A DNA stretch of 64,000 nucleotides from NCBI RefSeq assembly GCF_027366395.1, contig NZ_CP114771.1, positions 2,728,001 through 2,792,000 on the forward strand. The letters run 5' to 3'. The DNA is from Endozoicomonas sp. GU-1 (lineage in GTDB: Bacteria; Pseudomonadota; Gammaproteobacteria; Pseudomonadales; Endozoicomonadaceae). Below the pieces are notes generated by a model, which worked only from the letters and a program-made list of their open reading frames with translations, ran no database searches and was not told where the DNA came from. A program made the translations under genes and the position numbers. Positions 26,105 to 36,477 of the stretch are shown piece after piece; position 1 is the stretch's first letter; every line of letters begins with the position of its first letter.

Positions 26105-27344
26105 ACGGATGAAATACCCCACTCCGTATGAAGACAGAGTTCCTGATTACTTTGTAGACACACAGAACACTGAAAACACAAGAATATTGAGAGGCTCAGT
26201 TGTATCCACCATAAGCGTTTTCAGGCTGATACTCTTACCCACAGTTATTGCTGTTAACAGTTCCGTCCATGAGTCGATAATAAACCAGTCAAACAGCCCC
26301 CTTATCCCATGCCAGAGCGATTTTTTTGATTTCGATACCGACAACGCTTTTTGGAAAAGAGGGCAGGCAAGCTGCTCTATCTGATCAATGAGAAAAGCGG
26401 TAAATGTCAAGCTGGCAAAGTTTGTCGCCAGATGCATCTCTCCGTGCCCGTAATTGTGTTCCAGGTTGTACCCTTGTGTTTTCAGTGTGTTAAACGTTTC
26501 GTTCTCAATTTTCCACTTGGCGCGTGCTCCTCGCATGACTTTGGTCACGTTTTCAAGGGTAATGTAAATATCAGTAACCCAGGTGTTGGTGTATTTCTTT
26601 CCTTTGGGACTGATTTCTACGTACTCAAGGTAGTTGACCAATATCTCTTTATGAGACTTATTGATGGGAACTCCATTGACAAACCGGAACCAGTGTCGAT
26701 AGCCATCTTCGTCGGTATACCCATGGCGAACAACTTTGTTCGCTATGTCCAGCTCATCCACTGCTTCATAAAGTGATAGGTGACTGGTGTCCTTCGCAAC
26801 CATGATGAAGCTGTAGTTATAGGATTTAACCAGCTTTATCGTGGGTCCATCGGAGTATAAATCGTCAAAGTTGAGCACCAGTTTCAGGTGCGGGTGCTCT
26901 CTGGCAATGTTCGCCAGAAGTCTTTTGAGAGCTGTTTGCTCACAGTCGTTTTTTGAGGCATCTACAAAATGGTAAAAAACTTCCGAAAATAGCGGGTCTC
27001 AATGGGGTCAAGCAGTTCACGAAGGCGCGAATCACTGGGAACTTGCTCAACACCATAAAGGGATTTCAGGTTATGGAGCTTATCAGCATCATTCAGGCAG
27101 TCCTGGTCAAACTTAAGCAACGATGGATATTTCAGATGCATGACAGCAAGACCGCACATGACGGCATCATGCAGAGAGATTTTCGCATGGTTGTTTTTTG
27201 GTCGAAAATCCGGAATCTTTGCAGCTTCTTTCGAGACCAGCGAGATCAATTTTTCAGCAAGCGCTTTATTCTTTGATAGAGGCACAATAACACGACAGAT
27301 CACATTCCTGTCTCCTGTGATCCTGGCTGGAACCTCATCCGTTA
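26103..27344 (-). mobile_element. Decayed insertion sequence, IS4-like
   Basis: About 1.24 kb bounded by short inverted ends: TTACGGATGA at 26103-26112 and its near-complement TCATCCGTTA at 27335-27344 (one mismatch in ten). It contains a broken transposase. The right boundary abuts the frame of a U-box-like protein, suggesting that the insertion cut that gene. No target duplication was confirmed. Confidence 0.5.
26147..27303 (-). pseudogene. Broken IS4-like transposase
   Basis: Two parts of one DDE transposase. The N-terminal part (26962-27303, 113 residues) ends in FRKFFTIL and a stop. The rest reads on in another frame from about 26955 (FVDASKNDCEQ) through 26147. The C-terminal part keeps the Tyr-(2)-Arg-(3)-Glu-like region (RAKWKIENETFNTLKTQGYN) and GHGEMHLATNFA. 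Compared with intact relatives, the segment with the first catalytic aspartate appears to be missing at the junction, so it is not only frameshifted but internally deleted. It cannot be active. Confidence 0.85.
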
Positions 27345-27381
27345 CCTTCTGGCAGCCGGAGAATCCCCATCACCACAAAGG

Positions 27382-27690
27382 ATGAAAGAACTTGTTGAGT
27401 GGTCCGGGCAATTGAGGTTGGCAAAAGACCTTCTGAGCGAGTCGGGAGATAACGAGTCATCAGCCTATCATTGCCCCATTGGCGGAAATTTAATTTCATG
27501 GCCGGCAGCAATCGACAAAAAGCAGAACCAGGGTGGGCCACAGACCGTCTATTTTGAGCATGACCTGCTGTTTAAATGGGTTAATAGACACCCCATCCAT
27601 CCGTTAACATCAGCAGCACTGGACGTGAAAGAGATAAGGACTCACTGTCCAGAATTTTTTGAGCAACTTATTGCAACGCTCGACGGTTAA
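27382..27690 (+). CDS. U-box-like protein fragment
   Basis: 102 residues. Residues 30-98 follow the U-box plan: CPIGGNLISWPA (as CPIT-x-x-LM-x-DPV), then TVYFEHDLLFKWV (as TYER-x-x-I-x-x-W), HPLTSAAL (as DPFT-x-x-L) and a closing helix. U-boxes are zinc-free RING-like E2-binding domains of eukaryotic ubiquitin ligases and are known in Legionella LubX. The frame is open upstream of the ATG to about 27280, across the probable end of the decayed IS, and no separate ribosome-binding site is convincing. The piece is therefore probably the C-terminal remnant of a larger protein cut by the insertion. Whether it is expressed is unknown. Confidence 0.55.
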   Translation: MKELVEWSGQLRLAKDLLSESGDNESSAYHCPIGGNLISWPAAIDKKQNQGGPQTVYFEHDLLFKWVNRHPIHPLTSAALDVKEIRTHCPEFFEQLIATLDG

Positions 27691-27755
27691 TCTCAGGTCA
27701 AGCTCTTCTCTTGGTAGAAAGGAAAAACAACCGATGAATTGCCATAAACCGGGTT

Positions 27756-27791
27756 AAAAAAAACCGGAGACCCGTTAGAGTTCCGGTTTTT
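27756..27791 (-). terminator. Terminator of the rpsF-rplI operon
   Basis: AAAACCGGA at 27760-27768 pairs with TCCGGTTTT at 27782-27790, and the minus strand continues with a T run. It lies 24 bases after the rplI stop. Confidence 0.85.
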
Positions 27792-27814
27792 AATCTATCT
27801 GTTAACCAAACTGA

Positions 27815-28261
27815 TTATTCAGCTTCGATGAACACCTTGATCGTTGCCGCAACATCAGAATGCAGCTGGATGCCAACGTCGTACTCACCAACAGCACGGA
27901 TTGGGCCTTCTGGCAGACGGATTTCGCTCTTGGCAACAGCAACACCGGCAGAAGTGATGGCTTCCGCCAGGTCACGAGGACCGATAGAACCGAACAGTTT
28001 GCCTTCGTCGCCTGCTTTGGCGGTCAGGGTCAGTTCGATTTCAGCCATTTCTGCAGCGCGCTTCTGAGCACTGCTCAGTTGTTCGTTAGCTGCGCTCTCA
28101 AGCTCGGCACGACGAGCTTCGAAAGTCGCCAGATTCGCTTCAGTGGCAGGCAGAGCCTTACCAAAAGGAATCAGAAAGTTACGGCCATAACCGTTCTTAA
28201 CGGTGACCTTGTCGCCCAGCTTACCAAGCTTGGCAATTTTTTCGAGCAGGATTACTTCCAT
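27815..28261 (-). CDS. rplI: 50S ribosomal protein L9
   Basis: 148 residues, full length. The N-terminal domain starts [17 protein letters not shown] and carries the family signature [13 protein letters not shown] at about 24-36. A long central helix (about 45-75) links to the C-terminal RNA-binding domain ([14 protein letters not shown]). L9 binds 23S rRNA at the base of the L1 stalk and supports reading-frame maintenance. It is the last gene of a minus-strand operon rpsF-rpsR-DUF2232-rplI, with a terminator directly after. In many gammaproteobacteria dnaB follows; here an IS and accessory genes do. Confidence 0.98.
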   Translation of the reverse strand: MEVILLEKIAKLGKLGDKVTVKNGYGRNFLIPFGKALPATEANLATFEARRAELESAANEQLSSAQKRAAEMAEIELTLTAKAGDEGKLFGSIGPRDLAEAITSAGVAVAKSEIRLPEGPIRAVGEYDVGIQLHSDVAATIKVFIEAE

Positions 28262-28286
28262 TTCGCTAGCCTCTATCTAGTACCTG

Positions 28287-29159
28287 TCATCCCTGATGCA
28301 GTCGGTTATTCGCGCGGGCGCGAAAATCAAAAAGACTGTCCAGACATGCAGTTAAAACAATGACTGGGTACGCCAGTTGCGTGACAAAAATCAACAGGAT
28401 GTAAAACCCTACCAACCAGAAGCTGCCCAGTTGTCGCATCCCCACCAGGCCGTGGATCATGGCAAGCCCCGCCACCAGCAATGGCAGCGTTGCTGCAGGA
28501 ACCAGCACCAGCAGGTAAGGAACAAAGGTTGCTCCCACCAGGGTAAATGCCAGAAGCCCCATGGCCACCGGGAACGGCAGGCGGATCTGGTGAAACTCTT
28601 CACGGAATCCACCCGGGTTAAAAAGCTGTGCCTGCCAGGATCTGGCCAGCACCAACCCGAGGATGCAGATCACCAGGTTAAACCAGGTAATCACACCGAT
28701 AACCCCGTATTCTACCAACGGCCCAATGCTCGCTACTAAGTCGTCCGTACTCTGCCCTGCCTGCTGAACGTAGTCACGCACCAGTGTCATGACCAGTTCG
28801 CTGATCAGGGCGATTTGCTGTGGAGCCAGCTGCGCCATGACCAGAGCGATGAAAGCTCCGGCTGGCAGCAGCGCCAGTAGTGTTTTTTGCCAGGAAACCG
28901 TTTGGCGTAATACCAGGGCCAAAGCCACGGTAGTTGTCAAACCGATGATCGTGGAGAACTGTCCCATGGCTGCCCAGGCAATACCCGGCAGCACCGCCCA
29001 GGTGAGTATTTTCAGCCCTTCACTGGTACCACGACGTAGCACTACCAGTGAAATGATGGCTGCGCTCACCCAGAACAGCATGGGAATACAGGCAAACACA
29101 GTGGCCAGGATCATTGCCTGTTTCGGGCCACGCATTACCAGTTCCGCCAGTCCACGCAT
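28287..29159 (-). CDS. DUF2232-family membrane protein
   Basis: 290 residues with about eight hydrophobic segments. The gene lies between rpsR and rplI, the conserved place of this family in Pseudomonas and relatives. The start MRGLAELVMRGPKQAMILA is typical. Only 25 bases separate it from rplI and 21 from rpsR, so it is part of the ribosomal operon. Function is unknown; an inner-membrane location is predicted. Confidence 0.9.
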   Translation of the reverse strand: MRGLAELVMRGPKQAMILATVFACIPMLFWVSAAIISLVVLRRGTSEGLKILTWAVLPGIAWAAMGQFSTIIGLTTTVALALVLRQTVSWQKTLLALLPAGAFIALVMAQLAPQQIALISELVMTLVRDYVQQAGQSTDDLVASIGPLVEYGVIGVITWFNLVICILGLVLARSWQAQLFNPGGFREEFHQIRLPFPVAMGLLAFTLVGATFVPYLLVLVPAATLPLLVAGLAMIHGLVGMRQLGSFWLVGFYILLIFVTQLAYPVIVLTACLDSLFDFRARANNRLHQG

Positions 29160-29180
29160 CAGCTATACCCTATGAATAAA

Positions 29181-29405
29181 TCAGTGACGATCGGTGTATG
29201 GCAGCAGGGCCACGTAACGAGCGCGTTTGATCGCTGTTGCCAGCTGACGCTGGTAACGAGCCTTGGTACCGGTGATACGGCTAGGAACGATCTTGCCGGT
29301 TTCAGAAACATAAGCTTTCAGGGTGTTCAGATCTTTGTAATCGATCTCTTTCACGCCTTCAGCGGTAAAACGGCAGAACTTTCTGCGACGGAAAAAACGT
29401 GCCAT
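29181..29405 (-). CDS. rpsR: 30S ribosomal protein S18
   Basis: 74 residues, standard length. The basic start [13 protein letters not shown] and the family core [24 protein letters not shown]-type block (about 36-62) are present. S18 binds 16S rRNA in the platform together with S6, encoded directly upstream. GGAGG lies before the ATG. Second gene of the operon. Confidence 0.98.
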   Translation of the reverse strand: MARFFRRRKFCRFTAEGVKEIDYKDLNTLKAYVSETGKIVPSRITGTKARYQRQLATAIKRARYVALLPYTDRH

Positions 29406-29493
29406 GGCAACGCCTCCTTGAATTTATGCTGGTATGGTAAAGAGCAGGTTAAAGCAGGAACCTTAGCAGTCGTGAACGACTGAGCGTCAGGTC

Positions 29494-29910
29494 TTACTCT
29501 TCAGACTCTTCTACTTCGTCTTCAACGGCTTCTTCAGAGGCACGTTCTTCACGGCGGTCTTCACGACGATCGTCACGACGATCACGCTTTTCTTCAGACT
29601 GCAGCATGATAGAAGCTTCAGTGATGGCTTCATCACGACGAATGACCATGTTACGGATAACCGCGTCGTTGTAGCGGAAGTTTTCCGTCAGCTCATCCAG
29701 AGTTTCGTTACCACACTCAATGTTCATCAGAACGTAGTGAGCCTTGTGGATCTTGTTGATTGGGTAAGCCAGCTGACGACGGCCCCAGTCTTCAAGACGG
29801 TGTACCTTGCCACCATTTTCGGTGATCGCGCGAGTGTAGCGCTCAACCATGGCAGGTACTTGCTCGCTCTGGTCAGGGTGGACCAGGAAAACGATTTCGT
29901 AATGACGCAT
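29494..29910 (-). CDS. rpsF: 30S ribosomal protein S6
   Basis: 138 residues from ATG at 29910, chosen because the conserved start [18 protein letters not shown] begins there and AAGGAG precedes it; a longer in-frame start at 29994 adds 28 unrelated residues. The fold-defining segments are present ([26 protein letters not shown]). The C-terminus is a long charged tail of Asp, Arg and Glu (about 105-138). The E. coli protein also ends in a Glu-rich tail, which the enzyme RimK extends. First gene of the ribosomal operon. Confidence 0.98.
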   Translation of the reverse strand: MRHYEIVFLVHPDQSEQVPAMVERYTRAITENGGKVHRLEDWGRRQLAYPINKIHKAHYVLMNIECGNETLDELTENFRYNDAVIRNMVIRRDEAITEASIMLQSEEKRDRRDDRREDRREERASEEAVEDEVEESEE

Positions 29911-30509
29911 TATTTGCTCCTTACGGGTTAAATAGCCTCCTGCAATTTTTACCTCCGACAACCGTCGAAAAGATTCTATAAAGCAGTAAGGCAAGGAGAG
30001 TGTGAGCGCAGGCGCTCACCGGTTATTACATTCACAATGGAGAACCCTCTTGATCGACTCTTGACCAGAAAAGCCCCACTGAGAATGAAATATACGCCGG
30101 ACAGATTGGCCGGAGCATACAAAGAGCGGGAATTCTAGAGATTTGTTGCGTTGGTTGCAAGAGAGCCGGGCTGGTAATATCCGGTATCGACGTGGTGATT
30201 TACCACTTCAGGTCTGTCATTAAACCATCAATCCGCCAGGTATTCGGGCAGATTTGGTGTAAATAAACAGGAAGTCCACGGTAATCAGCAAAAGCTGGTA
30301 ACATACCCATCCCATTTGGCTAACACTGATTTAACGCATTAAAAGGGCAATATGAAACAATAAGTTATGCAAAGGATGGCTGCTCAAATGACTGTGCGGC
30401 AAAGCCATTCAACGATGAGCGTCATGTTCTAAAGGTCGATATAGATTCCAGAGACCGCTCCAATTTACCGTTTTTATTGCCGGGAATGCGTACCCACTAT
30501 CATTGAATT
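29911..30509. other. Divergent promoter region between rpsF and tamA
   Basis: About 600 bases with no gene-like frame. It must hold the promoters for the ribosomal operon (minus) and tamA (plus). The first 110 bases on the minus side are the rpsF leader, with a hairpin listed separately. Confidence 0.6.
30002..30019 (-). promoter_or_regulatory. Hairpin in the rpsF leader
   Basis: GTGAGCGC and GCGCTCAC form an 8-base-pair perfect stem about 92 bases upstream of the rpsF start. Many bacteria control this operon through a leader bound by the S6:S18 complex, and this hairpin could belong to such a leader. The diagnostic CCG/GGA elements were not clearly identified, so the assignment is tentative. 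Confidence 0.3.
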
Positions 30510-32279
30510 ATGGCCGATCACGAAAGCACAGCACTTATTTATACACCGAAACGGCGAATCGGCCTGTGGCTGCTGCTCATGCTGTGTTTTTCTGCATCGG
30601 CCTGGGCGACAAAACCTCTGACCTATAAAATCGATGGGCTCGACCAGGCATTACTGCAAAATGCGATGCTCTACCTTGATAACCTGCCTGCCATCAAACC
30701 CGAACAACTGGATGAATACCGGCATGAAATCCGGGAGGCCCTGCAAAAATCCCTGATGGCCCTGGGCTATTACCAGCCCACCATTGACTTTCACAGCAAA
30801 AAAGCTGCCAGTCAGCTCACCATTACTATCAATCCGGGTCAGCCAGTGATTGTCCAGTCCCTGCAAATCAATCTGGAGGGTGATGCCCGGCAAGACCGGG
30901 CATTTACCCGGTTAATCAGTCAGAGCCGGTTAAAAACGGGCGATGTCCTGAATGATGGTGAATATGAGTCGCTGAAAACAGGGCTCAATAAACTGGCCCT
31001 GACCCGCGGTTATTTTGATGCAGACCTGAGTGAACACCAGATCAAAGTCTACCCGGCCAAACATTGGGCTGACATTACCCTGACCATGGAATCTGGCAGA
31101 CGATACCGGTTCGGACCGGTTATTTATCACGACCTGGTGAGCGAAGCTACCCGTGAGTTGCTGAACACCATGATCAATTTTGAGCCGGGGCAACCGTATC
31201 GCTCTGAACAGCTCAGCCAGTTGAACATGGACTTTTCTGCCACCGGATACTTCAAATCCATTGAGGTCCGCCCTCTCAAGGACCAGGCGGTTGATGGTGA
31301 AGTTCCGATTTTTGTCAGCGTGATACCCAAATCAGCCTGGGAGCTGGAGACTGGTATCGGTTTCTCTACAGACGAAGGTCCGAGGGTATCCCTGAGTGTC
31401 GATAACCCATGGCTGGATGAAAAAGGACACAGTTTCACCAGCGATATCAGAGTATCCAAAACAGGGCAGGAGCTGAGTGGGCGCTATAAAATCCCCTACG
31501 GCAACCCTCTGCTGGAATACTACAGCCTGGACAGCGGTTACCAGAGAACGTCGGTTCAGGATACCGACAGTCAGCTTATTTCCGCTTCTGTTAATAAGTG
31601 GAAAAAGCGACCGGGTAACTGGGACCAGGACTTTTTTATCCGGGTAGATTATGAGAACTACACCCAGGGGCAGCAGAACAGCAGTAACCTGTTGCTAATA
31701 CCCGGCATGTCATTTGACCGCCGGAAAGTGGTTGGCAACCCAACGGATCCCCGCTCCGGACACCTCTACAATCTGAAAATCGAAACCTCTGCCCAAGCCT
31801 GGCAATCTGATGCGGACTTTATCAAAGTGTGGGGCCGGGCCAAATGGCTGACCACGTTCTTCAAGCATCACCGATTGATCAGCCGAATTGAGCAGGGTGC
31901 CATCTGGGTGGACGACATTCAGAATATCCCACCATCCATTCGCTTCTTTACCGGTGGTGACCAGACGGTCCGTGGCTACAGCTATGACAGTCTGTCCCCA
32001 AGGGACAGCAACGGCCAGCTGGTTGGCGGCCAGTACCTTTCGGTAGCCAGTATTGAATATGACTATGAAATTGCTGAAAACTGGCGGGTCGCCTTGTTTG
32101 TTGACAGCGGAACCGCAACCAACTCCTACAAAAAAGGTCAGGTTGAATGGCAAACCGGGGCTGGGCCGGGCATCCGCTGGGTGACGCCTTTGGGTCCGTT
32201 AAAACTGGATTTTGCCTTTGCGATCAGTGAGCCCGGCTCTCCCTGGCGCATCCACTTTTCCATGGGGCCGGATTTATGA
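30510..32279 (+). CDS. tamA: Outer-membrane assembly factor TamA
   Basis: 589 residues. An N-terminal hydrophobic segment ends in SASAWA, a plausible signal peptidase site at about residue 33. Next come three POTRA-type domains (about 37-285), then a 16-stranded Omp85-type barrel with the conserved loop motif GGDQTVRGYSYDSLSP at about 480-495 (the VRGF/Y motif) and a C-terminal strand ending MGPDL. TamA in the outer membrane works with TamB to insert autotransporters and in lipid traffic. The stop overlaps the tamB start (ATGA). No strong ribosome-binding site was seen before the ATG. Confidence 0.95.
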   Translation: MADHESTALIYTPKRRIGLWLLLMLCFSASAWATKPLTYKIDGLDQALLQNAMLYLDNLPAIKPEQLDEYRHEIREALQKSLMALGYYQPTIDFHSKKAASQLTITINPGQPVIVQSLQINLEGDARQDRAFTRLISQSRLKTGDVLNDGEYESLKTGLNKLALTRGYFDADLSEHQIKVYPAKHWADITLTMESGRRYRFGPVIYHDLVSEATRELLNTMINFEPGQPYRSEQLSQLNMDFSATGYFKSIEVRPLKDQAVDGEVPIFVSVIPKSAWELETGIGFSTDEGPRVSLSVDNPWLDEKGHSFTSDIRVSKTGQELSGRYKIPYGNPLLEYYSLDSGYQRTSVQDTDSQLISASVNKWKKRPGNWDQDFFIRVDYENYTQGQQNSSNLLLIPGMSFDRRKVVGNPTDPRSGHLYNLKIETSAQAWQSDADFIKVWGRAKWLTTFFKHHRLISRIEQGAIWVDDIQNIPPSIRFFTGGDQTVRGYSYDSLSPRDSNGQLVGGQYLSVASIEYDYEIAENWRVALFVDSGTATNSYKKGQVEWQTGAGPGIRWVTPLGPLKLDFAFAISEPGSPWRIHFSMGPDL

Positions 32280-35200
32280 GCAGCGCCCCAAACCATAACT
32301 CTGAACAGACCGGGTCTGCCCCGGCAGCGCAAGATCAACGCCCAGTGAAAAAAGTATCTCTGATCAAGCGGTGTCTATCAGTCACAGCCGTCTTCCTGCT
32401 TACCCTGATCTCACTGCTGCTGTTTACCCACACCGGCAACACCCTGCTCTGGTACCAACTGAACAATGCGTTTCCGGCGCTTGATGGGGAGCTGACAGAA
32501 GGCCAGTTGATGACGGGCTGGCATATTCAGAATCTCCGCTGGCAAGATAGCCGGATCCAGTTTCAGGCTGATGATATAACGCTGAAGTGGCAGCTTGGAA
32601 AAGTGTTAACCAGGCAGCTGCCGGTACAACTGTTGGAAGTTAAAGGCGGCAACCTTGAGATTCAGCCCGTAGCCGAAGAAACCGTATCTTCAGCACCGCC
32701 CTCTACCAATGCAACCGTCGATATTCCCCTGGATATTCTGATCAGTCAGATCCATATCCAGGATTTTGAAGTCACCTTTTCAGGAACCACGGTGTCCCTG
32801 GAAACCTTTACCGCAAATGCCCGTCTACAGAATAGTCAGCTGTTTATCCCTGAGGTTCGGGCAGATAACCTTCAGATTGTGTTAAAAGACCAGGACAGCA
32901 CAACGTCCACTCCAAAGGCTTTAACCCCCAACAAACCAACGTCGGCAGGTATCGATCTCTCAACCATCACACTGCCGGAAGTATCACTCCCAATCCCGGT
33001 CAGCCTGAAAAATTTCACACTAACCAATGCCCGCTACCAGCAGGGTGATATTGATGAAACCCTTAAAGCGCTGGCGCTGAGTTTCAACTGGCAAGCGACC
33101 CATATCACCAATCTGACACTTAAGGCAGAACAAACCAGGGCCAATATTCATTTAAATGGCGAGATACAGCTAGCTGAAAACTATCCGTTAAACCTGAACC
33201 TGAAAACCACTATTCTGGATAATTTCAATATTCCTGAGCTGGCAGCCATGAAAGGGGATAAGCTAGCACTGGAAGCCTCGGGCAATCTTGGTCAACTACA
33301 ACTGCGGCTTGCCACACAGGGCTCCATCAATTCATTGCTGGAAGGAAATATTGGCCCTCTTGCCCCCAACTTCCCGCTGAGCGTTGCCCTGAAATGGCAC
33401 GAATTCCAATGGCCGCTGCAAGAAAGTGCATCCGGGGTTTCATCCGACAATGGCTTAGCCAGGATCACAGGCAATCTGAATCAGTACCAGCTCTCACTGA
33501 ACACATCCATTAAAGTTGCTGAGCAACCAGCAACTCAGCTGCGTTTGGATGCCTCTGGCAGTTTGCAGCAGCTGGATATTGAAACACTGTCACTTAGCCC
33601 TGTTGATGAAAACAATCTTTCCGAAAACCCCTTGGAACTGACCGGAACAGTTAACTGGCAAGATGGCATTCATTGGCAAGGTCACATTCTGCTGTCAAAA
33701 CTACAGCCAGAAGTATGGCTAAGGGAACTTCCCGGCACGCTGAGCGGCAAAGTAACCACTCAATTTACGATGACCGATAGTTTATGGCAGCTCAGCATTC
33801 CGGAACTGACGATCAATGGCTCATTACTGAATACCCCTCTTGAGTTGACCGGAAAACTGGCATCCGACAACCAGGTCAGGCCCATGGCCGCTTTACCCTT
33901 CAACGTGAATATTCACAGCTTTTATGCAGCGTTTGGCGAGAACCGCCTGAACATCAGTGGACAAATCGCAGAACAGCTATCCCTAAGCGCCAAACTCGAT
34001 GCCAACTCTCTGGACAGGATCACCCCGGAGCTGAAAGGCTCGTTACAAGGCAGCGTTCAGCTATCAGGGAGCGATAAACATCCAAAGCTTTTATTCAGCT
34101 TTGATAGCCCATCCCTAGAGGTTGAACAGACCAGTATCAACCGGTTACAAGTGAACGGCGAATTGACCAGAGCCACCTTACTGGAAGGTAAAACCACCGT
34201 TAAGGCGGACTCTCTCAACAGTGGCAATATTCAGCTGAAAAACGTGCTGCTAAATGCCAGTGGCAATGAACGGAATCATCAAATATCCCTGAAAACTCAG
34301 GGCGAGCCGGTATCCGGAGAGTTACAGATTAACGGAGCTTGGCACCATGATAACAGCCGTGGCAAATGGCAGGGGCAGTTAGCCAGTGCCAGGGTAATCA
34401 CACCTGTGGACGCCTGGTCTCTGGAGCAGCCTGTTACCATCGGGCTGAATGCCACCAATAAAGAAGTAAAACTGACGGATCAATGCTGGTTTGCCAAACA
34501 GGCACGGCTCTGTATTGATGCATCACACTTTTCAGCCAACCGTGGAACAACACGGTTTCGGCTATCAGACTTTAACCTGTCAACCCTGAAACCACTTCTG
34601 CCAGGCAACCTTAACTGGCAGGCCGTACTTTCGGGCAGTGGCGATATCCAGTGGGAAAGCGGTCAGCCCATAGCTCATATCCAAATCCAGACGACGCCGG
34701 GTGAAATCACCAGCAACTCCGATCATCCTTTATCAGTGAACTATCAAACACTCTCCACCGTGATTAATCTGAATGAGGATGATCTGCAGGCAGAGTTTGA
34801 CTTTGACTCAAAACAGCTGGGGGACGCCCACATCCATCTGGCCATCAACAACATGCACAGTGACCAGCCCCTGAGTGGACAAGCCAGACTGCAGGATATG
34901 CGCCTGTACTTTCTGCAACCACTGATTCCGGATATCAGTCATATTGATGGTATTTTATCCGCTGACACACGCATGGGTGGAACCCTGAAAGATCCCTTGC
35001 TGTTTGGCAATCTGAAACTCCGTGCAGGACAGCTGGCCGCGAAACAGGAAATGGTCAAAGTAAGCCACCTGATCACTGAGCTGAATGTGGATGGCAATAA
35101 AGGTGAAGTCAGTGGCAGCATGAAAATAGACGACGGTGAAATGAAGCTGTCAGGTCATCTTGACTGGCAACAGATGCCCCCTTCCGGTGTTATCGATATA

Positions 35201-36141
35201 ACAGGGCAAAACCTGGGAGCCAGAATGCCGGGTATCCTCCAGCTGAAAGCCTCCCCCGATTTAAGGCTGACCATTGGAGCCGCGCAAACCCTGACCGGGA
35301 ACATCACCATTCCCTGGGCAAGAGCGAACATCAAACAACTGCCCAGACAGGCCGTCACCCCCTCTGACGATGTGGTGATTATCACTCCGGGAACCAGAAA
35401 AGCACTGTTGCATGCAAGTCCGCCCTTCTCCATGGATGTGAATGTGATTTTAGGCAAAGACATCAAGATAGACGCCTATGGGCTGAAATCAGACCTTGGC
35501 GGCCAACTGCTGCTGGATCTGCAGCCCGAAAAACCAATGACTGCCAATGGCTCTATTCAACTGACCAACGGCCGCTATCATCAATTCGGTCAGGATCTGC
35601 TGATTAAAGAGGGGCATATTATTTTCTCCGGCCCGCTATCCAGCCCATACCTGTCGGTGAACGCTATTCGCAACCCCGACAGCATAGAAGACGATGTATC
35701 AGTAGGCATGCAGGTGAGCGGCGCCCCTCCCGGCCGGAGTTTTCTATTTATTCGGATCCATCCATGCCACAGCAGGAACAGTGGTCTTACCTGCTCAGAG
35801 GGCGGGGACTCGAAGATGGTGACAGTTCGGCAGTGCAATCCATGCTGATCGGTTTCGGTGTCAGTCAGTTTGGCGGCGTAGTGACTTCCATTGGTGAAAA
35901 AATTGGCCTATCGGATGTCACGCTCGACACCCAGGGCAGCGGTGATGACACCCGGGTCACCATTGGCGGGACGATTGCGCCCGGCCTGCGGGTGCAATAT
36001 GGCGCAGGTGTTTTTGACTCTATCGCTGAAGTTAAGGTGCGCTACGAACTAATGCCGCGACTTTACCTTCAGGCCGTTAGCGGCATTGCCCAGGCTATCG
36101 ACCTTTTCTACCAGTTTACAATTGCGACAGAAAAAAAATAG
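32276..36141 (+). pseudogene. tamB: TamB translocation module, frameshifted near the C-terminus
   Basis: A large inner-membrane-anchored AsmA-like protein with a single N-terminal hydrophobic segment (about residues 30-50) and repeated amphipathic beta strands forming a long lipid-conducting groove. The first frame (32276-35848) runs 1190 residues, but its last 40 residues are out of register. The true C-terminal DUF490 region continues in another frame from about 35735 (RPEFSIYSDPSMPQQEQWSYLLRGRGLE) to 36141. The join is at about 35725-35740, in a C/G-rich run, and needs one inserted base to restore it. Either the gene lost its C-terminal domain, which contacts TamA, or this is a sequencing error. 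It overlaps tamA by 4 bases, forming an operon. Confidence 0.9.
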
Positions 36142-36193
36142 AGCAACGCAGGAGCAGTTGCCGCGTAGGGCTGTCTATTCTTGGTCAGCCTCT

Positions 36194-36359
36194 CAGGAGC
36201 CTGTCGGACTTAAGTCTGTCCTACTGCGGTTGCGATAAATTGGTCTAAAAATTCCTGCTTCTTCGTCAAATAGCCCCGCTATTCTCCTCAGAAGCAGCAA
36301 TTTTTATCCTCAATTTCTCGCAATCCTCGCTACGGACGCTTAAGTCCGACAGGCTCCTG
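36194..36359. repeat. Palindromic repeat element (MITE-like)
   Basis: 166 bases. The outer 21 bases (beginning CAGGAGCCTGTCGG) are repeated perfectly in inverse at the right end (36339-36359). Inside, further inverted pairs are seen (TTGCGATAAATTG with CAATTTCTCGCAA; AAAAATTCCTGCTTCT with AGAAGCAGCAATTTTT), so the whole element can fold into one long hairpin. A single related end lies at 22741. It sits between tamB and rlmB, which are convergent, and could serve as a transcription stop. Confidence 0.85.
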
Positions 36360-36477
36360 GAACGACAATTTGATAAGCCACTGCCCCAAAGCCAGTCTTT
36401 TTGAACTGGCCTGGTGAATAGGTAATTTATCCACAAGAGAGTTTCACTGAAACTCCGGGGAGGCAGTGTGGTGACAA

